Shown piece by piece: positions 1-7,854 of a DNA stretch of 64,000 bases; within the stretch, counting starts at the first letter, position 1; every line of letters begins with the position of its first letter. The position numbers and the translations under genes were made by a program. Source of the DNA: Ramlibacter alkalitolerans. GTDB lineage: Bacteria > Pseudomonadota > Gammaproteobacteria > Burkholderiales > Burkholderiaceae_C. Below the pieces are notes generated by a model. That model did no database searches and was not told the DNA's origin. It saw only the letters and a list, made by a program, of their open reading frames with translations. Location: contig NZ_JAEQND010000001.1 of NCBI RefSeq assembly GCF_016722765.1, positions 248,001 through 312,000 on the forward strand, read 5' to 3'.

Positions 1-1
1 A

Positions 2-1072
2 CACGTGCTGCAGGGCCGCCACGTGCTGGCGGTCGCCGGCACCCACGGCAAGACGACCACCACCTCGATGCTGGCCTGGATCCTGGAACACGCCGGCCTG
101 CAACCGGGCTTCCTGGTCGGCGGCGTGCCCCTGAATTTCGGCGTCTCGGCGCGCCTGGGCAACCTGGCCCGGCCGAACACCGCCTTCGTGATCGAGGCCG
201 ACGAATACGACACGGCGTTCTTCGACAAGCGCAGCAAGTTCGTCCACTACCGCCCGCGCACGGCGATCCTGAACAACCTGGAATACGACCACGCCGACAT
301 CTTCGACGACCTCGCGGCCATCGAACGGCAGTTCCACCACCTGGTGCGCACCATCCCGTCGACCGGGCGCGTCGTCGTCAACGGCCTGGAGGAAAGCCTG
401 CAGCGCGTGCTGCACCAGGGTTGCTGGAGCGAGCTGCGCAGCTTCGGCGCCGCCGTCAGCGACTACCGCGCCGAGGGCGAGCCGACCCGCTTCGACGTGC
501 TGGAACAGGGCCACCGGGTGGCCCAGGTGCACTGGGACGTGGCCGGGGTGCACAACCAGCTCAATGCACTGGCGGCGATCGCCGCCGCGCAGCACGTGGG
601 CGTCACGCCGGCCGTCTCGGCCACGGCGCTGCGCGAATTCCGCAACGTCAAGCGGCGCATGGAAGTGCGCGGCATCGCCGACGGCGTCACGGTGTACGAC
701 GACTTCGCGCACCACCCCACGGCGATCCGCACCACCATCGACGGCCTGCGCCGCCAGGTCGGCACGCAGCGCATCCTGGCGGTGTTCGAGCCGCGCAGCA
801 ACACGATGAAGCTGGGATCGATGAAGGCGCAGCTGCCCTGGAGCCTGGAACAGGCGGACCTGTCCTTCTGCCACGCCGGCGGCCTCGGCTGGGATCCGGC
901 CGACGCCCTGCAGCCGATGGGCGACAAGGCGCGCATCGCGCAGACCATCGCCGAACTGGCCGACCAGGTCATGGCGGCGGCGCGGCCGGGCGACCACATC
1001 CTCTGCATGAGCAATGGCGGCTTCGGCGGCATCCACGCGATGCTGCTGGAGCGGCTGGCGCAGGCCGCCTGA
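2..1072 (+). CDS. mpl: Mpl murein peptide ligase (5' truncated by window edge)
   Basis: UDP-N-acetylmuramate:L-alanyl-gamma-D-glutamyl-meso-diaminopimelate ligase, a cytoplasmic enzyme that reattaches recycled tripeptide to UDP-MurNAc. The reading frame is open to the left edge, so about 100 N-terminal residues of a roughly 455-residue family lie outside the window; the first in-window ATG (position 5) is internal. The Mur-ligase ATP loop [10 protein letters not shown] follows directly, then a central domain (EADEYDTAFFDKRSKF, NNLEYDHADIF) and the C-terminal domain (YDDFAHHPTAI, FEPRSNTMK). The FDKRSKF and FEPRSNTMK stretches fit Mpl rather than MurC, and a separate MurC is encoded near 22-23 kb. 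It converges on the next gene with 12 bases between the stops. Confidence 0.93.
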   Translation, partial: HVLQGRHVLAVAGTHGKTTTTSMLAWILEHAGLQPGFLVGGVPLNFGVSARLGNLARPNTAFVIEADEYDTAFFDKRSKFVHYRPRTAILNNLEYDHADIFDDLAAIERQFHHLVRTIPSTGRVVVNGLEESLQRVLHQGCWSELRSFGAAVSDYRAEGEPTRFDVLEQGHRVAQVHWDVAGVHNQLNALAAIAAAQHVGVTPAVSATALREFRNVKRRMEVRGIADGVTVYDDFAHHPTAIRTTIDGLRRQVGTQRILAVFEPRSNTMKLGSMKAQLPWSLEQADLSFCHAGGLGWDPADALQPMGDKARIAQTIAELADQVMAAARPGDHILCMSNGGFGGIHAMLLERLAQAA

Positions 1073-1084
1073 GGCGGCCTGCGT

Positions 1085-2110
1085 CTAGTGCCGCGTGAGC
1101 GGCAGCGGCGCCGTCAGGTCCAGCTGCGGCCGCGGCACCAGCTCGGAATGCCGCGGGGTGGTGTCCAGCACCGACTCGAACAGGCTCTGCTTGGAAGGCG
1201 CCGGATCGCGGACGGCGGCGGCCAGGTTGGCGGCGGCGCTGGCGCGGCGCGGATTCGAGGTGATGGAGCCGACCACGTACAGGGCGGACAGGTAGCGCGC
1301 CAGCGGCACGTCGGCCAGGCCGGTGGCCTGCTGCAGCGCGTCGAACGTCATTCCGGGCTGGGCGACCAGCTCGCGCATCAGCAGCAGGTGCGCATCGCGC
1401 AACTGGCGCTGCGCCAGGCGCGGCGGCCGGCGGAAGAACAGCGGCTTGCTGCGGTAGTGCGGCGGCAGCAGGTCGCGCTGGCTGCGCTGCGCGTACTGCC
1501 ACATCAGCTGCGACACGCTGGCCCGCGGCCAGTTCACGGGGATCATGACGGCACCGTGGTCGCGCACGCACCACGTCACGTCATCGAAATCACCTGGCGC
1601 GACCGAGGGGTCGACCACGGCCCCCAGCTTGATGTCGACCACCGCCACCAGGTCACCCCCCCGCAGCACCTCCCAGGAGCCGGCGCCCAGCGTGGGCTGG
1701 TTGTCGGCGATGCTGGAAGCCAGGCAGAACTGCGCCAGCATCGTCTGCATGAAGCCCGCGAACTGGTGCAGAACCTGCACCGAGGCGCCATGGTCCTCCA
1801 GCGCGAAGCTCACCGCCGGCTTGAAGTCCGGCGCGAGCGGCAGCGAAAAGGCCACGGGCCGGTCGACGTCGGACAGTGCGATCTGCACGGAACGGCCGGA
1901 CGGCACGGCGGGCTGCACCCGCAGGTGCTTGTTGGGCATGAACAGCGTGCGGCGCCCGTCCAGCCACCACGCGTCGGCGTCCGCGAAGGACGCGAGTTCC
2001 CAGGTGGCGCGCGGCGTCGCCGCCGCCTTCGCCGCTTCCGCCGCCAGCTTCTGTTGCGCGTCGCTGAAACCCGCCAGGCCCAGACGCAGGGCAGGCACCT
2101 CGATGGTCAT
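1085..2110 (-). CDS. Conserved hypothetical protein, 341 aa
   Basis: I do not recognise a named family. The protein is soluble, with no signal peptide or membrane segment. The first 130 residues look like a domain of mixed beta strands (LRLGLAGFS, TLFMPNKHLRVQPA, VQIALSDVDRPVAF). Residues of about 245-300 (LRDAHLLLMRELVAQPGMTFDALQQATGLADVPLARYLSALYVVGSI) resemble a winged-helix domain, which could suggest nucleic-acid or regulator interaction, but this is only a shape argument. A GAGGAACGA ribosome site sits just before the ATG. It lies downstream of the DAHP synthase gene on the same strand, with a 68-base gap that could hold its own promoter. Confidence 0.75.
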   Translation of the reverse strand: MTIEVPALRLGLAGFSDAQQKLAAEAAKAAATPRATWELASFADADAWWLDGRRTLFMPNKHLRVQPAVPSGRSVQIALSDVDRPVAFSLPLAPDFKPAVSFALEDHGASVQVLHQFAGFMQTMLAQFCLASSIADNQPTLGAGSWEVLRGGDLVAVVDIKLGAVVDPSVAPGDFDDVTWCVRDHGAVMIPVNWPRASVSQLMWQYAQRSQRDLLPPHYRSKPLFFRRPPRLAQRQLRDAHLLLMRELVAQPGMTFDALQQATGLADVPLARYLSALYVVGSITSNPRRASAAANLAAAVRDPAPSKQSLFESVLDTTPRHSELVPRPQLDLTAPLPLTRH

Positions 2111-2178
2111 TCGTTCCTCCTCGCCCAGGGATGGGGCCGAGTCGAAACAAATGTAGCGGCACAGTTACAACATGTAAA

Positions 2179-3312
2179 TCAGACGGACGGTCGATTCCGT
2201 CGCCGATTCACGGATTCCGCGAGAACATCGAGCACTTCGTTCGACTCGCTCCAGCCGATGCAGGCGTCGGTAATGCTTTTCCCGTAAGCCAGGGCCTTGG
2301 GGTCGTCCTTGCCGGGCGTGAACTTCTGTGCCCCGCCGGTCAGATGGCTTTCCACCATCAGGCCGAAGATGCTGCGCGAGCCACCCGCCACCTGGCCGGC
2401 GATGTCCCGCGCGACCTCGATCTGGCGCTCGTGCTGCTTGCTGCTGTTGGCATGGCTGCAGTCCACCATCAGCACCGGGCGCAACTTGGACGCCTCCAGC
2501 TCGCGGCAGGCGCTGGCGACGCTGTCGGCATCGTAGTTCGGCGCCTTGCCGCCCCGCAGGATCACGTGGCAGTCGCGGTTGCCGTTGGTCTGCACGATCG
2601 CCACCTGGCCGTTCTTGTGCACCGACAGGAAGTGGTGCCCGCGGGCGGCGGCCTGGATCGCGTCGGTGGCGATCTTGATGTTGCCGTCGGTGCCGTTCTT
2701 GAACCCGATCGGCGCGGACAGGCCGGAGGCGAGCTCGCGGTGCACCTGGCTTTCGGTGGTGCGCGCGCCGATCGCCCCCCAGGAGATCAGGTCGCCGATG
2801 TACTGCGGCGAGATCACGTCCAGGAACTCGCTGCCGGCGGGCACGCCCTGGCGGTTGATGTCGATGAGGAGCTGGCGCGCGATGCGCAGGCCTTCGTCGA
2901 TGCGGAAGCTCTCGTCCAGGTACGGGTCGTTGATCAGGCCCTTCCAGCCCACGGTGGTGCGCGGCTTCTCGAAGTACACGCGCATCACGATCTCCAGCGT
3001 GTCGCGGTACTTGTCGCGCGCTTCCTTCAGCTTGCGCGCGTAGTCGAGGGCCGCATTCGGGTCGTGGATCGAGCAGGGGCCGATCACCACCAGCAGCCGG
3101 TCGTCCTGCCCCGCCATGATGTTGTGGATCGCGCGCCGCGTGCCGCTCACCAGGGTCTCCACCGCGGTCCCGCGGATCGGGAAGAAGCGGATCAGGTGTT
3201 CGGGAGGGGGCAGCACCGTGATGTCCTTGATGCGCTGGTCGTCGGTCTGGCTGGTGCGGTCGACGGGGTGCGCTTGCCAGGCATCGGCGGCGGCGGCTTT
3301 GGGCGGATTCAT
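2179..3312 (-). CDS. aroG: 3-deoxy-7-phosphoheptulonate synthase, class I (AroG/F/H type)
   Basis: DAHP synthase condenses phosphoenolpyruvate and erythrose 4-phosphate, the first step of the shikimate pathway. The 377-residue protein has GPCSIHD at residues 78-84, then VYFEKPRTTVGWKG, GARTTESQVHRE and the metal-site stretch MVDCSHANSSK, all diagnostic of the class I-alpha (E. coli AroG/F/H) family, and a typical length. I chose the ATG at 3312 because the family N-terminus starts here. The frame stays open upstream to 3528, but that stretch encodes the attenuator rather than protein. Whether the enzyme is Phe-, Tyr- or Trp-inhibited cannot be told from what I see, so the symbol is given in the broad sense. 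Confidence 0.93.
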   Translation of the reverse strand: MNPPKAAAADAWQAHPVDRTSQTDDQRIKDITVLPPPEHLIRFFPIRGTAVETLVSGTRRAIHNIMAGQDDRLLVVIGPCSIHDPNAALDYARKLKEARDKYRDTLEIVMRVYFEKPRTTVGWKGLINDPYLDESFRIDEGLRIARQLLIDINRQGVPAGSEFLDVISPQYIGDLISWGAIGARTTESQVHRELASGLSAPIGFKNGTDGNIKIATDAIQAAARGHHFLSVHKNGQVAIVQTNGNRDCHVILRGGKAPNYDADSVASACRELEASKLRPVLMVDCSHANSSKQHERQIEVARDIAGQVAGGSRSIFGLMVESHLTGGAQKFTPGKDDPKALAYGKSITDACIGWSESNEVLDVLAESVNRRRNRPSV

Positions 3313-3355
3313 GACGGCTGTTCTCGCTGGTGGTGTCGGTTCTTGCGGGCCCAAG

Positions 3356-3385
3356 AAAAAACCGCCGGGGGTGCCGGCGGTTTTT
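3356..3385 (-). terminator. Attenuator: intrinsic terminator in the aroG leader
   Basis: Read leftward, the transcript has an A-run, a 7-bp GC stem (CCGCCGG at 3380-3374, CCGGCGG at 3368-3362) with a 5-base loop, and then six T (3361-3356): a strong Rho-independent terminator. It lies 43 bases before the aroG ATG and after the leader peptide stop, so it must act on aroG itself. A second CCGGCGG at 3435-3429, inside the leader peptide coding sequence, can pair with the 5' arm CCGCCGG and would form the antiterminator. I read the arms directly; the switching mechanism is inferred from the phe/trp attenuator model. Confidence 0.88.
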
Positions 3386-3415
3386 CGAGGTTCTTTGCGT
3401 TTGTCGCGGGTACGC

Positions 3416-3487
3416 TCAGATCTCTCTTCCGCCGGGGGCGCTGGAGAACCAGAAGTAGCCAAAAAAGAAGGCGCGAACGGGACGCAT
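3416..3487 (-). CDS. Aromatic-rich leader peptide of aroG attenuator (23 aa)
   Basis: A short ORF with ATG at 3487 and TGA at 3418-3416. Residues 6-14 are AFFFGYFWF: five Phe, one Tyr and one Trp within nine codons. This is the composition of the pheL/trpL class of regulatory leader peptides and far from chance for this genome. The stop codon is 30 bases before the terminator, and the sensor codons lie 10-35 bases before the antiterminator strand at 3435-3429. A ribosome stalled at the sensor codons would leave that strand free; one that reaches the stop would cover it. No Shine-Dalgarno is visible, and the candidate promoter would start the RNA at or next to the ATG, so the peptide may be read from a leaderless message. 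Confidence 0.85.
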   Translation of the reverse strand: MRPVRAFFFGYFWFSSAPGGREI

Positions 3488-3494
3488 GCGTGCA

Positions 3495-3524
3495 ATTTAA
3501 CACAGGCCCCGGGGGCCCTGTCCA
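3495..3524 (-). promoter_or_regulatory. Candidate sigma-70 promoter for the aroG leader
   Basis: TGGACA at 3524-3519 (5 of 6 to TTGACA) is followed after 18 bases by TTAAAT at 3500-3495 (4 of 6 to TATAAT). The predicted start, 7-8 bases on, is 3488-3487, at the leader peptide ATG. Only the motifs and spacing are seen; the start site is inferred. Confidence 0.5.
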
Positions 3525-3573
3525 GCACGATCGTCGGGACGTTGCGCGCCAGCCGCAGGTTCGCCCAGGGCCC

Positions 3574-4152
3574 TCAGCGGCGCAGCTTCTGCCACCACTG
3601 CAGCACTTTCGCGACCTGCGGCGCCTGCAGTTCGCCCAGGGCGGAGTGCTGTTCGTCCGGGTCGTCGCGCAGCAGCCACTGCTCGTAGACGTCGACCAGC
3701 AGCATGCCCTCGCCCAGCGTGCGCCAGGCGGCGAGTTCGAACTCGGCGGCGGTCACGCCCAGTTCGTCGTCCCAGGGGGCCGCATGCACCAGCCACTGGC
3801 CGATCAGGACGCGCAGGTTGTTCAGCGTCTGCAGGTAGGCGGCGTATTCGTAGAGGCCGCGCCAGGTCGTGTCGAGGTTCACCACGAACGCCCGGTGCGC
3901 GCGCAGCACCGTGAGCATGTCCATCAGCAGCGGGCTCACGTGGTCGCGGTGGCGGCTCACGCGCAGGCCCGCGACCACGCCCTCCGCCTGCGCCGCGAGC
4001 TGGCCCAGGTTCTCGGAGAAGATGCGGCTGTCCTCGTCGGCGATCGCCCCGCGCAGGAGGTGGCTCAGCCCGTCGAAGGTGTCGATGCCCGGCAGGTCGG
4101 AGAACGGGTCGGTCGACAGGCGCTGGGTGGTGGACGGCGGAAAGCTCGACAT
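3574..4152 (-). CDS. Conserved hypothetical protein, 192 aa
   Basis: No family recognised. The start ATG at 4152 gives MSSFPPSTTQRL; the open frame continues upstream to 4431 but runs antisense-like through the tldD 3' end and is unlikely to be used. The protein is mostly helical, acidic and rich in Trp and Leu (TTWRGLYEYAAYLQTLNNLRVL, LGEGMLLVDVYEQWLL, VLQWWQKLRR), without signal peptide or membrane helix. It sits between tldD and the aroG leader on the same strand, 65 bases after tldD. It has the look of a lineage-restricted Burkholderiales protein; I infer no function. Confidence 0.7.
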   Translation of the reverse strand: MSSFPPSTTQRLSTDPFSDLPGIDTFDGLSHLLRGAIADEDSRIFSENLGQLAAQAEGVVAGLRVSRHRDHVSPLLMDMLTVLRAHRAFVVNLDTTWRGLYEYAAYLQTLNNLRVLIGQWLVHAAPWDDELGVTAAEFELAAWRTLGEGMLLVDVYEQWLLRDDPDEQHSALGELQAPQVAKVLQWWQKLRR

Positions 4153-4217
4153 GGCGGGACCGGAGTATCGCCATGATCCATGCTTACGGTCGAGTAGGGA
4201 AGTCCCTTCTGTCCAGG

Positions 4218-5678
4218 TCAGGCCGTACCGCCGACGGTGAGCCCGTCGATCCGCAGGGTTGGCTGGCCCACGCCGACCGGCACGCTCTGGCCTTCCTTGC
4301 CGCAGGTGCCCACGCCGGTGTCCAGGCGCATGTCGTTGCCGATCATGCTGACGCGCGTCAGCGCGTCCGGGCCGTTGCCGACGATGGTCGCGCCCTTGAC
4401 CGGATAGAGGATCTTGCCGTTCTCGACCCAATAGGCCTCGCTGGCGGAAAAGACGAACTTGCCGGACGTGATGTCGACCTGGCCGCCGCCGAAGTTGCTG
4501 GCATACAGGCCCTTGTCGATGCTGGCCACGATCTCCTGCGGGTCCATGTCGCCACCGAGCATGTAGGTGTTGGTCATGCGCGGCATCGGGATGTGGGCAT
4601 AGCTCTCGCGGCGGCCGTTGCCGGTGGGCGCCACGCCCATCAGGCGGGCATTGAGCGAGTCCTGGATGTAGCCGCGCAGGATGCCGTCCTCGATCAGGAC
4701 GTTGCGCTGGCTGGGGTTGCCCTCGTCGTCGACGTTCAGCGAGCCGCGGCGATCGGCGATGGTGCCGTCATCGAGCACGGTCACGCCCTTGGCCGCGACG
4801 CGCTGGCCCACGCGGCCCGAGAAGGCGCTCGAGCCCTTGCGGTTGAAGTCGCCCTCCAGGCCATGGCCCACCGCTTCGTGCAGCAGGATGCCGGGCCAGC
4901 CCGGGCCCAGCACCACCGTCATGTGGCCGGCGGGTGCGGGGCGCGATTCGAGGTTGGTGAGCGCGGCGCGCACCGCGTCATTGACATAGGACTGCAGGCG
5001 CTCGTCGTCGAAATAAGCCAGGCCGAAGCGGCCGCCACCGCCACCGGTGCCCATCTCGCGCCGGCCGTTCTGTTCGGCGATCACGGTGACCGACATGCGC
5101 ACCAGCGGCCGCACGTCGGCGGCCAGCGTGCCGTCGGCCCGGGCCACGAGCACCACGTCGTATTCGCTGGCCAGCCCCGCCATCACCTGCGCGATGCGCG
5201 GATCCCGTGCCCGCGCCATCTGCTCCACGCGCTCCAGCAGCTTGACCTTGGCGGCGCTATCGAGCGTGGAGATCGGGTCCAGCCCCTGGTACAGCGAGCG
5301 GCTGCCGGCCACCTGCGGCGAGGGGATCTGCACGATCGCGCCATCGCCGGCCGCGCCGATCGAGCGCACGACCCGCGCGGCATCGAGCAGCGAAGTCTCG
5401 GAGATGTCGTCGGAATAGGCGAAGGCGGTCTTCTCGCGGCTGACGGCACGCACACCGACACCCTGGTCGATGCTGAAGCTGCCGGTCTTGACGATGCCCT
5501 CTTCCAGGCTCCAGCCTTCGCTGCGCGTGTACTGGAAGTACAGGTCGGCATCGTCGACGCGGTGCGCGCGGATCTCCGCCAGCGCCCGCGAGAGGTGGCT
5601 TTCGTCGAGGCCGAAGGGTTCGAGCAGCAGCGCCCGGGCGATGGCCAGGCGCTCGATGGTGGGTTCGCGGGAGATCAT
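4218..5678 (-). CDS. tldD: TldD metalloprotease subunit
   Basis: TldD is the catalytic zinc protease partner of TldE/PmbA, which degrades unfolded peptides and matures some modified peptides. The 486-residue length matches the family (E. coli 481). The metal-binding signature HEAVGHGLEGD is at residues 267-277, followed by the C-terminal barrel (GVAPTGNGRRESYAHIPMPRMTNTY, GGGQVDITSGKFVFSASEAYWVENG). The ATG at 5678 overlaps the stop of the upstream dehydrogenase gene by four bases (ATGA), indicating coupled translation. No pmbA/tldE lies in the window. Confidence 0.95.
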   Translation of the reverse strand: MISREPTIERLAIARALLLEPFGLDESHLSRALAEIRAHRVDDADLYFQYTRSEGWSLEEGIVKTGSFSIDQGVGVRAVSREKTAFAYSDDISETSLLDAARVVRSIGAAGDGAIVQIPSPQVAGSRSLYQGLDPISTLDSAAKVKLLERVEQMARARDPRIAQVMAGLASEYDVVLVARADGTLAADVRPLVRMSVTVIAEQNGRREMGTGGGGGRFGLAYFDDERLQSYVNDAVRAALTNLESRPAPAGHMTVVLGPGWPGILLHEAVGHGLEGDFNRKGSSAFSGRVGQRVAAKGVTVLDDGTIADRRGSLNVDDEGNPSQRNVLIEDGILRGYIQDSLNARLMGVAPTGNGRRESYAHIPMPRMTNTYMLGGDMDPQEIVASIDKGLYASNFGGGQVDITSGKFVFSASEAYWVENGKILYPVKGATIVGNGPDALTRVSMIGNDMRLDTGVGTCGKEGQSVPVGVGQPTLRIDGLTVGGTA

Positions 5679-6565
5679 CGGACCATTGTAGGGTCCGGTC
5701 TCCCGTAGAGACGCAGCAGCGCCGCGTCGTCGAGTTCGGCATCGCCGGCAGCCACTGCGCGGTTGAAGGCTTCGTGCGCGACCGGGCCGAGGCTGGCGTC
5801 GAAGCCGGCGGCGCGGGCCGCCTGCAGCGCCAGGCCCGTGTCCTTCTGCAGCAGGGTGACGTGGGCACGGGGCGCGTAGTCGCCGGCGATCGCCCGGCGC
5901 ATGCGGTCCGAGGCGATCCAGCTCTGGCCGCTGGACTGCTCGATGACGTCCAGCGTGCGCGCCAGGTCCAGGCCGAGCCGCTGCGCCAGCCCCAGGGCTT
6001 CGGCCGCGCCGGCGAGGTTGATCCCGGCCAGCAGGTTGTTGACGAGCTTGGTGCGCGCGCCGTCCCCGAGGCGGGTGCCGACGCGGAACACCTTGCCGCT
6101 CAAGGCGTCCAGCAGCGCCCGGTGGGCCTCGTAGACCGCATCGGCACAGGCCACCATCAGGCTCATGCTGCCGTCGCGGGCACGGGCCGGTCCGCCGGAC
6201 ATCGGCGCGTCGATGGGGCACAGGCCTCGCTCGGCCAGGCCTGCGGCGAGGTCCTCGACATCCTGCGGCGCGATGGTGGGGCACAGCAGGACGGCGGCCG
6301 CGGGCGCCAGCGCCGCCGCGGCGCCATCGGGGCCGAACAGCACCTCGCGGGCCTGCGCGGCATCGACCACGGACACGATCAGCGCCTCGGCGCCCTCGGC
6401 CGCATCGCGCGGGCGGGCGGCGGCGCGTGCGCCCTGCCCCACGAGCACCTGCACCTTCGCCTGCACCAGATCGCAGGCCTGCACCTGCCAGCCGCAGCCC
6501 AGCAGCCGGGCGGCCATGGCGCCGCCCATGTTGCCCACGCCGACGATGCCGACGGTGCCTGCCAC
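5675..6565 (-). CDS. NAD(P)-dependent beta-hydroxyacid dehydrogenase family protein
   Basis: A 296-residue member of the 3-hydroxyisobutyrate / 6-phosphogluconate dehydrogenase-like family. The N-terminal Rossmann glycine motif GVGNMGG is at residues 9-15. A substrate-loop stretch PIDAPMSGGPARARDGSMSLM and the catalytic-lysine helix TKLVNNLLAGINLAGAAEAL follow; both are standard for the family. The exact substrate (3-hydroxyisobutyrate, tartronate semialdehyde, threonate and others) cannot be fixed from sequence. It lies between rodA (7 bases upstream) and tldD (4-base overlap), so it is probably co-transcribed with them, though no functional link is obvious. Confidence 0.88.
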   Translation of the reverse strand: MAGTVGIVGVGNMGGAMAARLLGCGWQVQACDLVQAKVQVLVGQGARAAARPRDAAEGAEALIVSVVDAAQAREVLFGPDGAAAALAPAAAVLLCPTIAPQDVEDLAAGLAERGLCPIDAPMSGGPARARDGSMSLMVACADAVYEAHRALLDALSGKVFRVGTRLGDGARTKLVNNLLAGINLAGAAEALGLAQRLGLDLARTLDVIEQSSGQSWIASDRMRRAIAGDYAPRAHVTLLQKDTGLALQAARAAGFDASLGPVAHEAFNRAVAAGDAELDDAALLRLYGRPDPTMVR

Positions 6566-6572
6566 CGGCTTC

Positions 6573-7727
6573 TCAGCTCTGGACCAGGCGTTTGGACTTG
6601 GAGATCGACATCAGGATCCCCAGCCCCAGCCCCAGCGTCACCATGGCCGTGCCGCCATAGCTGATGAAGGGCAGCGGCACCCCCACCACCGGCAGGATGC
6701 CGCTGACCATGCCCATGTTCACGAAGGCATAGGTGAAGAAGATCATGGTGATCGCCCCGGCCAGCAGCCGCGCGAACAGCGTCGGCGCCTCCAGCGCGAT
6801 GGCCAGCCCGCGCAGCACGAGGAACAGGAAGCTGGCGATCAGGAACAGGTTGCCCGCCAGGCCGAACTCCTCCGAGTAGGCGGCGAAGATGAAGTCGGTG
6901 GTGCGCTCCGGGATGAACTCCAGGTGCGTCTGCGTGCCCTGCATGAAGCCCTTGCCGAACACGCCGCCCGAGCCGATCGCGATCATCCCCTGGATGATGT
7001 GGAAGCCCTTGCCCAGGGGATCCTTGGTCGGGTCCAGCAGGGTGCAGATGCGCTGCTGCTGGTAGTCGTGCAGCACCGGCCAGCGGAAGCCCTCGGCGCA
7101 CAGCATCGGCTCGAACATCACGATCAGCACCACGGCGACGATGCCCAGCACCACCGGCGGGATGATGAGCTTCCAGGACAGGCCGGCGAAGAAGATCACC
7201 GCCATGCCTGCGGCCATCACCAGCACGGCCGTGCCGAGGTCCGGCTGCTTCATGATCAGCCCCACCGGCAGGGCGAGCAGCAGGCCGGCCACCACGTAGT
7301 CGAACGCGCGCAGCTGGCCTTCGCGCTTCTGGAACCACCAGGCCAGCATCAGCGGCGCGGCGATCTTGAGGATCTCGGAAGGCTGGATGACCACGCCGAT
7401 GTTGATCCAGCGCCGGGCGCCCTTCTTCGTGATGCCGAACACGGCGACGGCGACCAGCAGGGCCACGCCGAGCACGTACAGCGGCACCGCGAAGCTCATC
7501 AGCCGCTGGGGCGGCACCTGCGCCACCACGAACATCAGCACGCCGGCCAGCACCATGTTGCGGCCGTGGTCGTAGAAGCGCGCGCCGTGGTCGTAGCCGG
7601 AGCTGTACATCGTCAGCATCCCGGCGCACGCCAGCAGGAAGACGGCAAACGCCAGCGGACCGTCGAACCCCTGCAGCATGGGGGAGACGCGCCGGCGCAG
7701 CGAGGGTTGGTCGAAGACTGCAGCCAT
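6573..7727 (-). CDS. rodA: Rod-shape SEDS peptidoglycan polymerase RodA
   Basis: RodA is the glycosyltransferase of the elongasome and works with PBP2 in lateral wall synthesis. The 384-residue protein has about ten membrane helices and the SEDS signatures GARRWINIGVVIQPSEILKI, the loop IPERTTDFIFAAYSEEFG, and the C-terminal VVGVPLPFISYGGTAMV. It groups with RodA rather than FtsW by these loops, and a separate ftsW lies in the dcw cluster. In many proteobacteria mrdA (PBP2) is directly upstream; here the upstream neighbour is a divergent response regulator, so mrdA must be elsewhere or lost. It heads a leftward unit with the dehydrogenase and tldD. Confidence 0.95.
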   Translation of the reverse strand: MAAVFDQPSLRRRVSPMLQGFDGPLAFAVFLLACAGMLTMYSSGYDHGARFYDHGRNMVLAGVLMFVVAQVPPQRLMSFAVPLYVLGVALLVAVAVFGITKKGARRWINIGVVIQPSEILKIAAPLMLAWWFQKREGQLRAFDYVVAGLLLALPVGLIMKQPDLGTAVLVMAAGMAVIFFAGLSWKLIIPPVVLGIVAVVLIVMFEPMLCAEGFRWPVLHDYQQQRICTLLDPTKDPLGKGFHIIQGMIAIGSGGVFGKGFMQGTQTHLEFIPERTTDFIFAAYSEEFGLAGNLFLIASFLFLVLRGLAIALEAPTLFARLLAGAITMIFFTYAFVNMGMVSGILPVVGVPLPFISYGGTAMVTLGLGLGILMSISKSKRLVQS

Positions 7728-7854
7728 CGCCGGATTATCCGGGAGCGGCAGGCGCGGCAGGCGGGTTCCGGGAAGGGATCCTCCAATCCTCCAAATGGCC
7801 TGTTCCCGGCCACGGTCCCGCTGCTACCATGGGAACGAACCGAAGGCGCGCACC
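7728..7854. promoter_or_regulatory. Divergent intergenic region rodA / response regulator
   Basis: A 127-base gap between two divergent starts must hold both promoters. I see no clear -10/-35 pair or operator repeat that I would commit to. Confidence 0.35.

Noticed and set aside
3313..3528. N-terminal extension of DAHP synthase by 72 residues
   Set aside because: The extension has no family match and its DNA is fully explained by the leader peptide, antiterminator and terminator.
2131..4176. Very long open frame (681 codons) on the plus strand opposite aroG and its neighbour
   Set aside because: It runs antisense to conserved enzymes and has the Arg/Ala/His/Gly-rich composition of a GC-rich shadow frame; the same holds for dozens of similar frames opposite the dcw genes.
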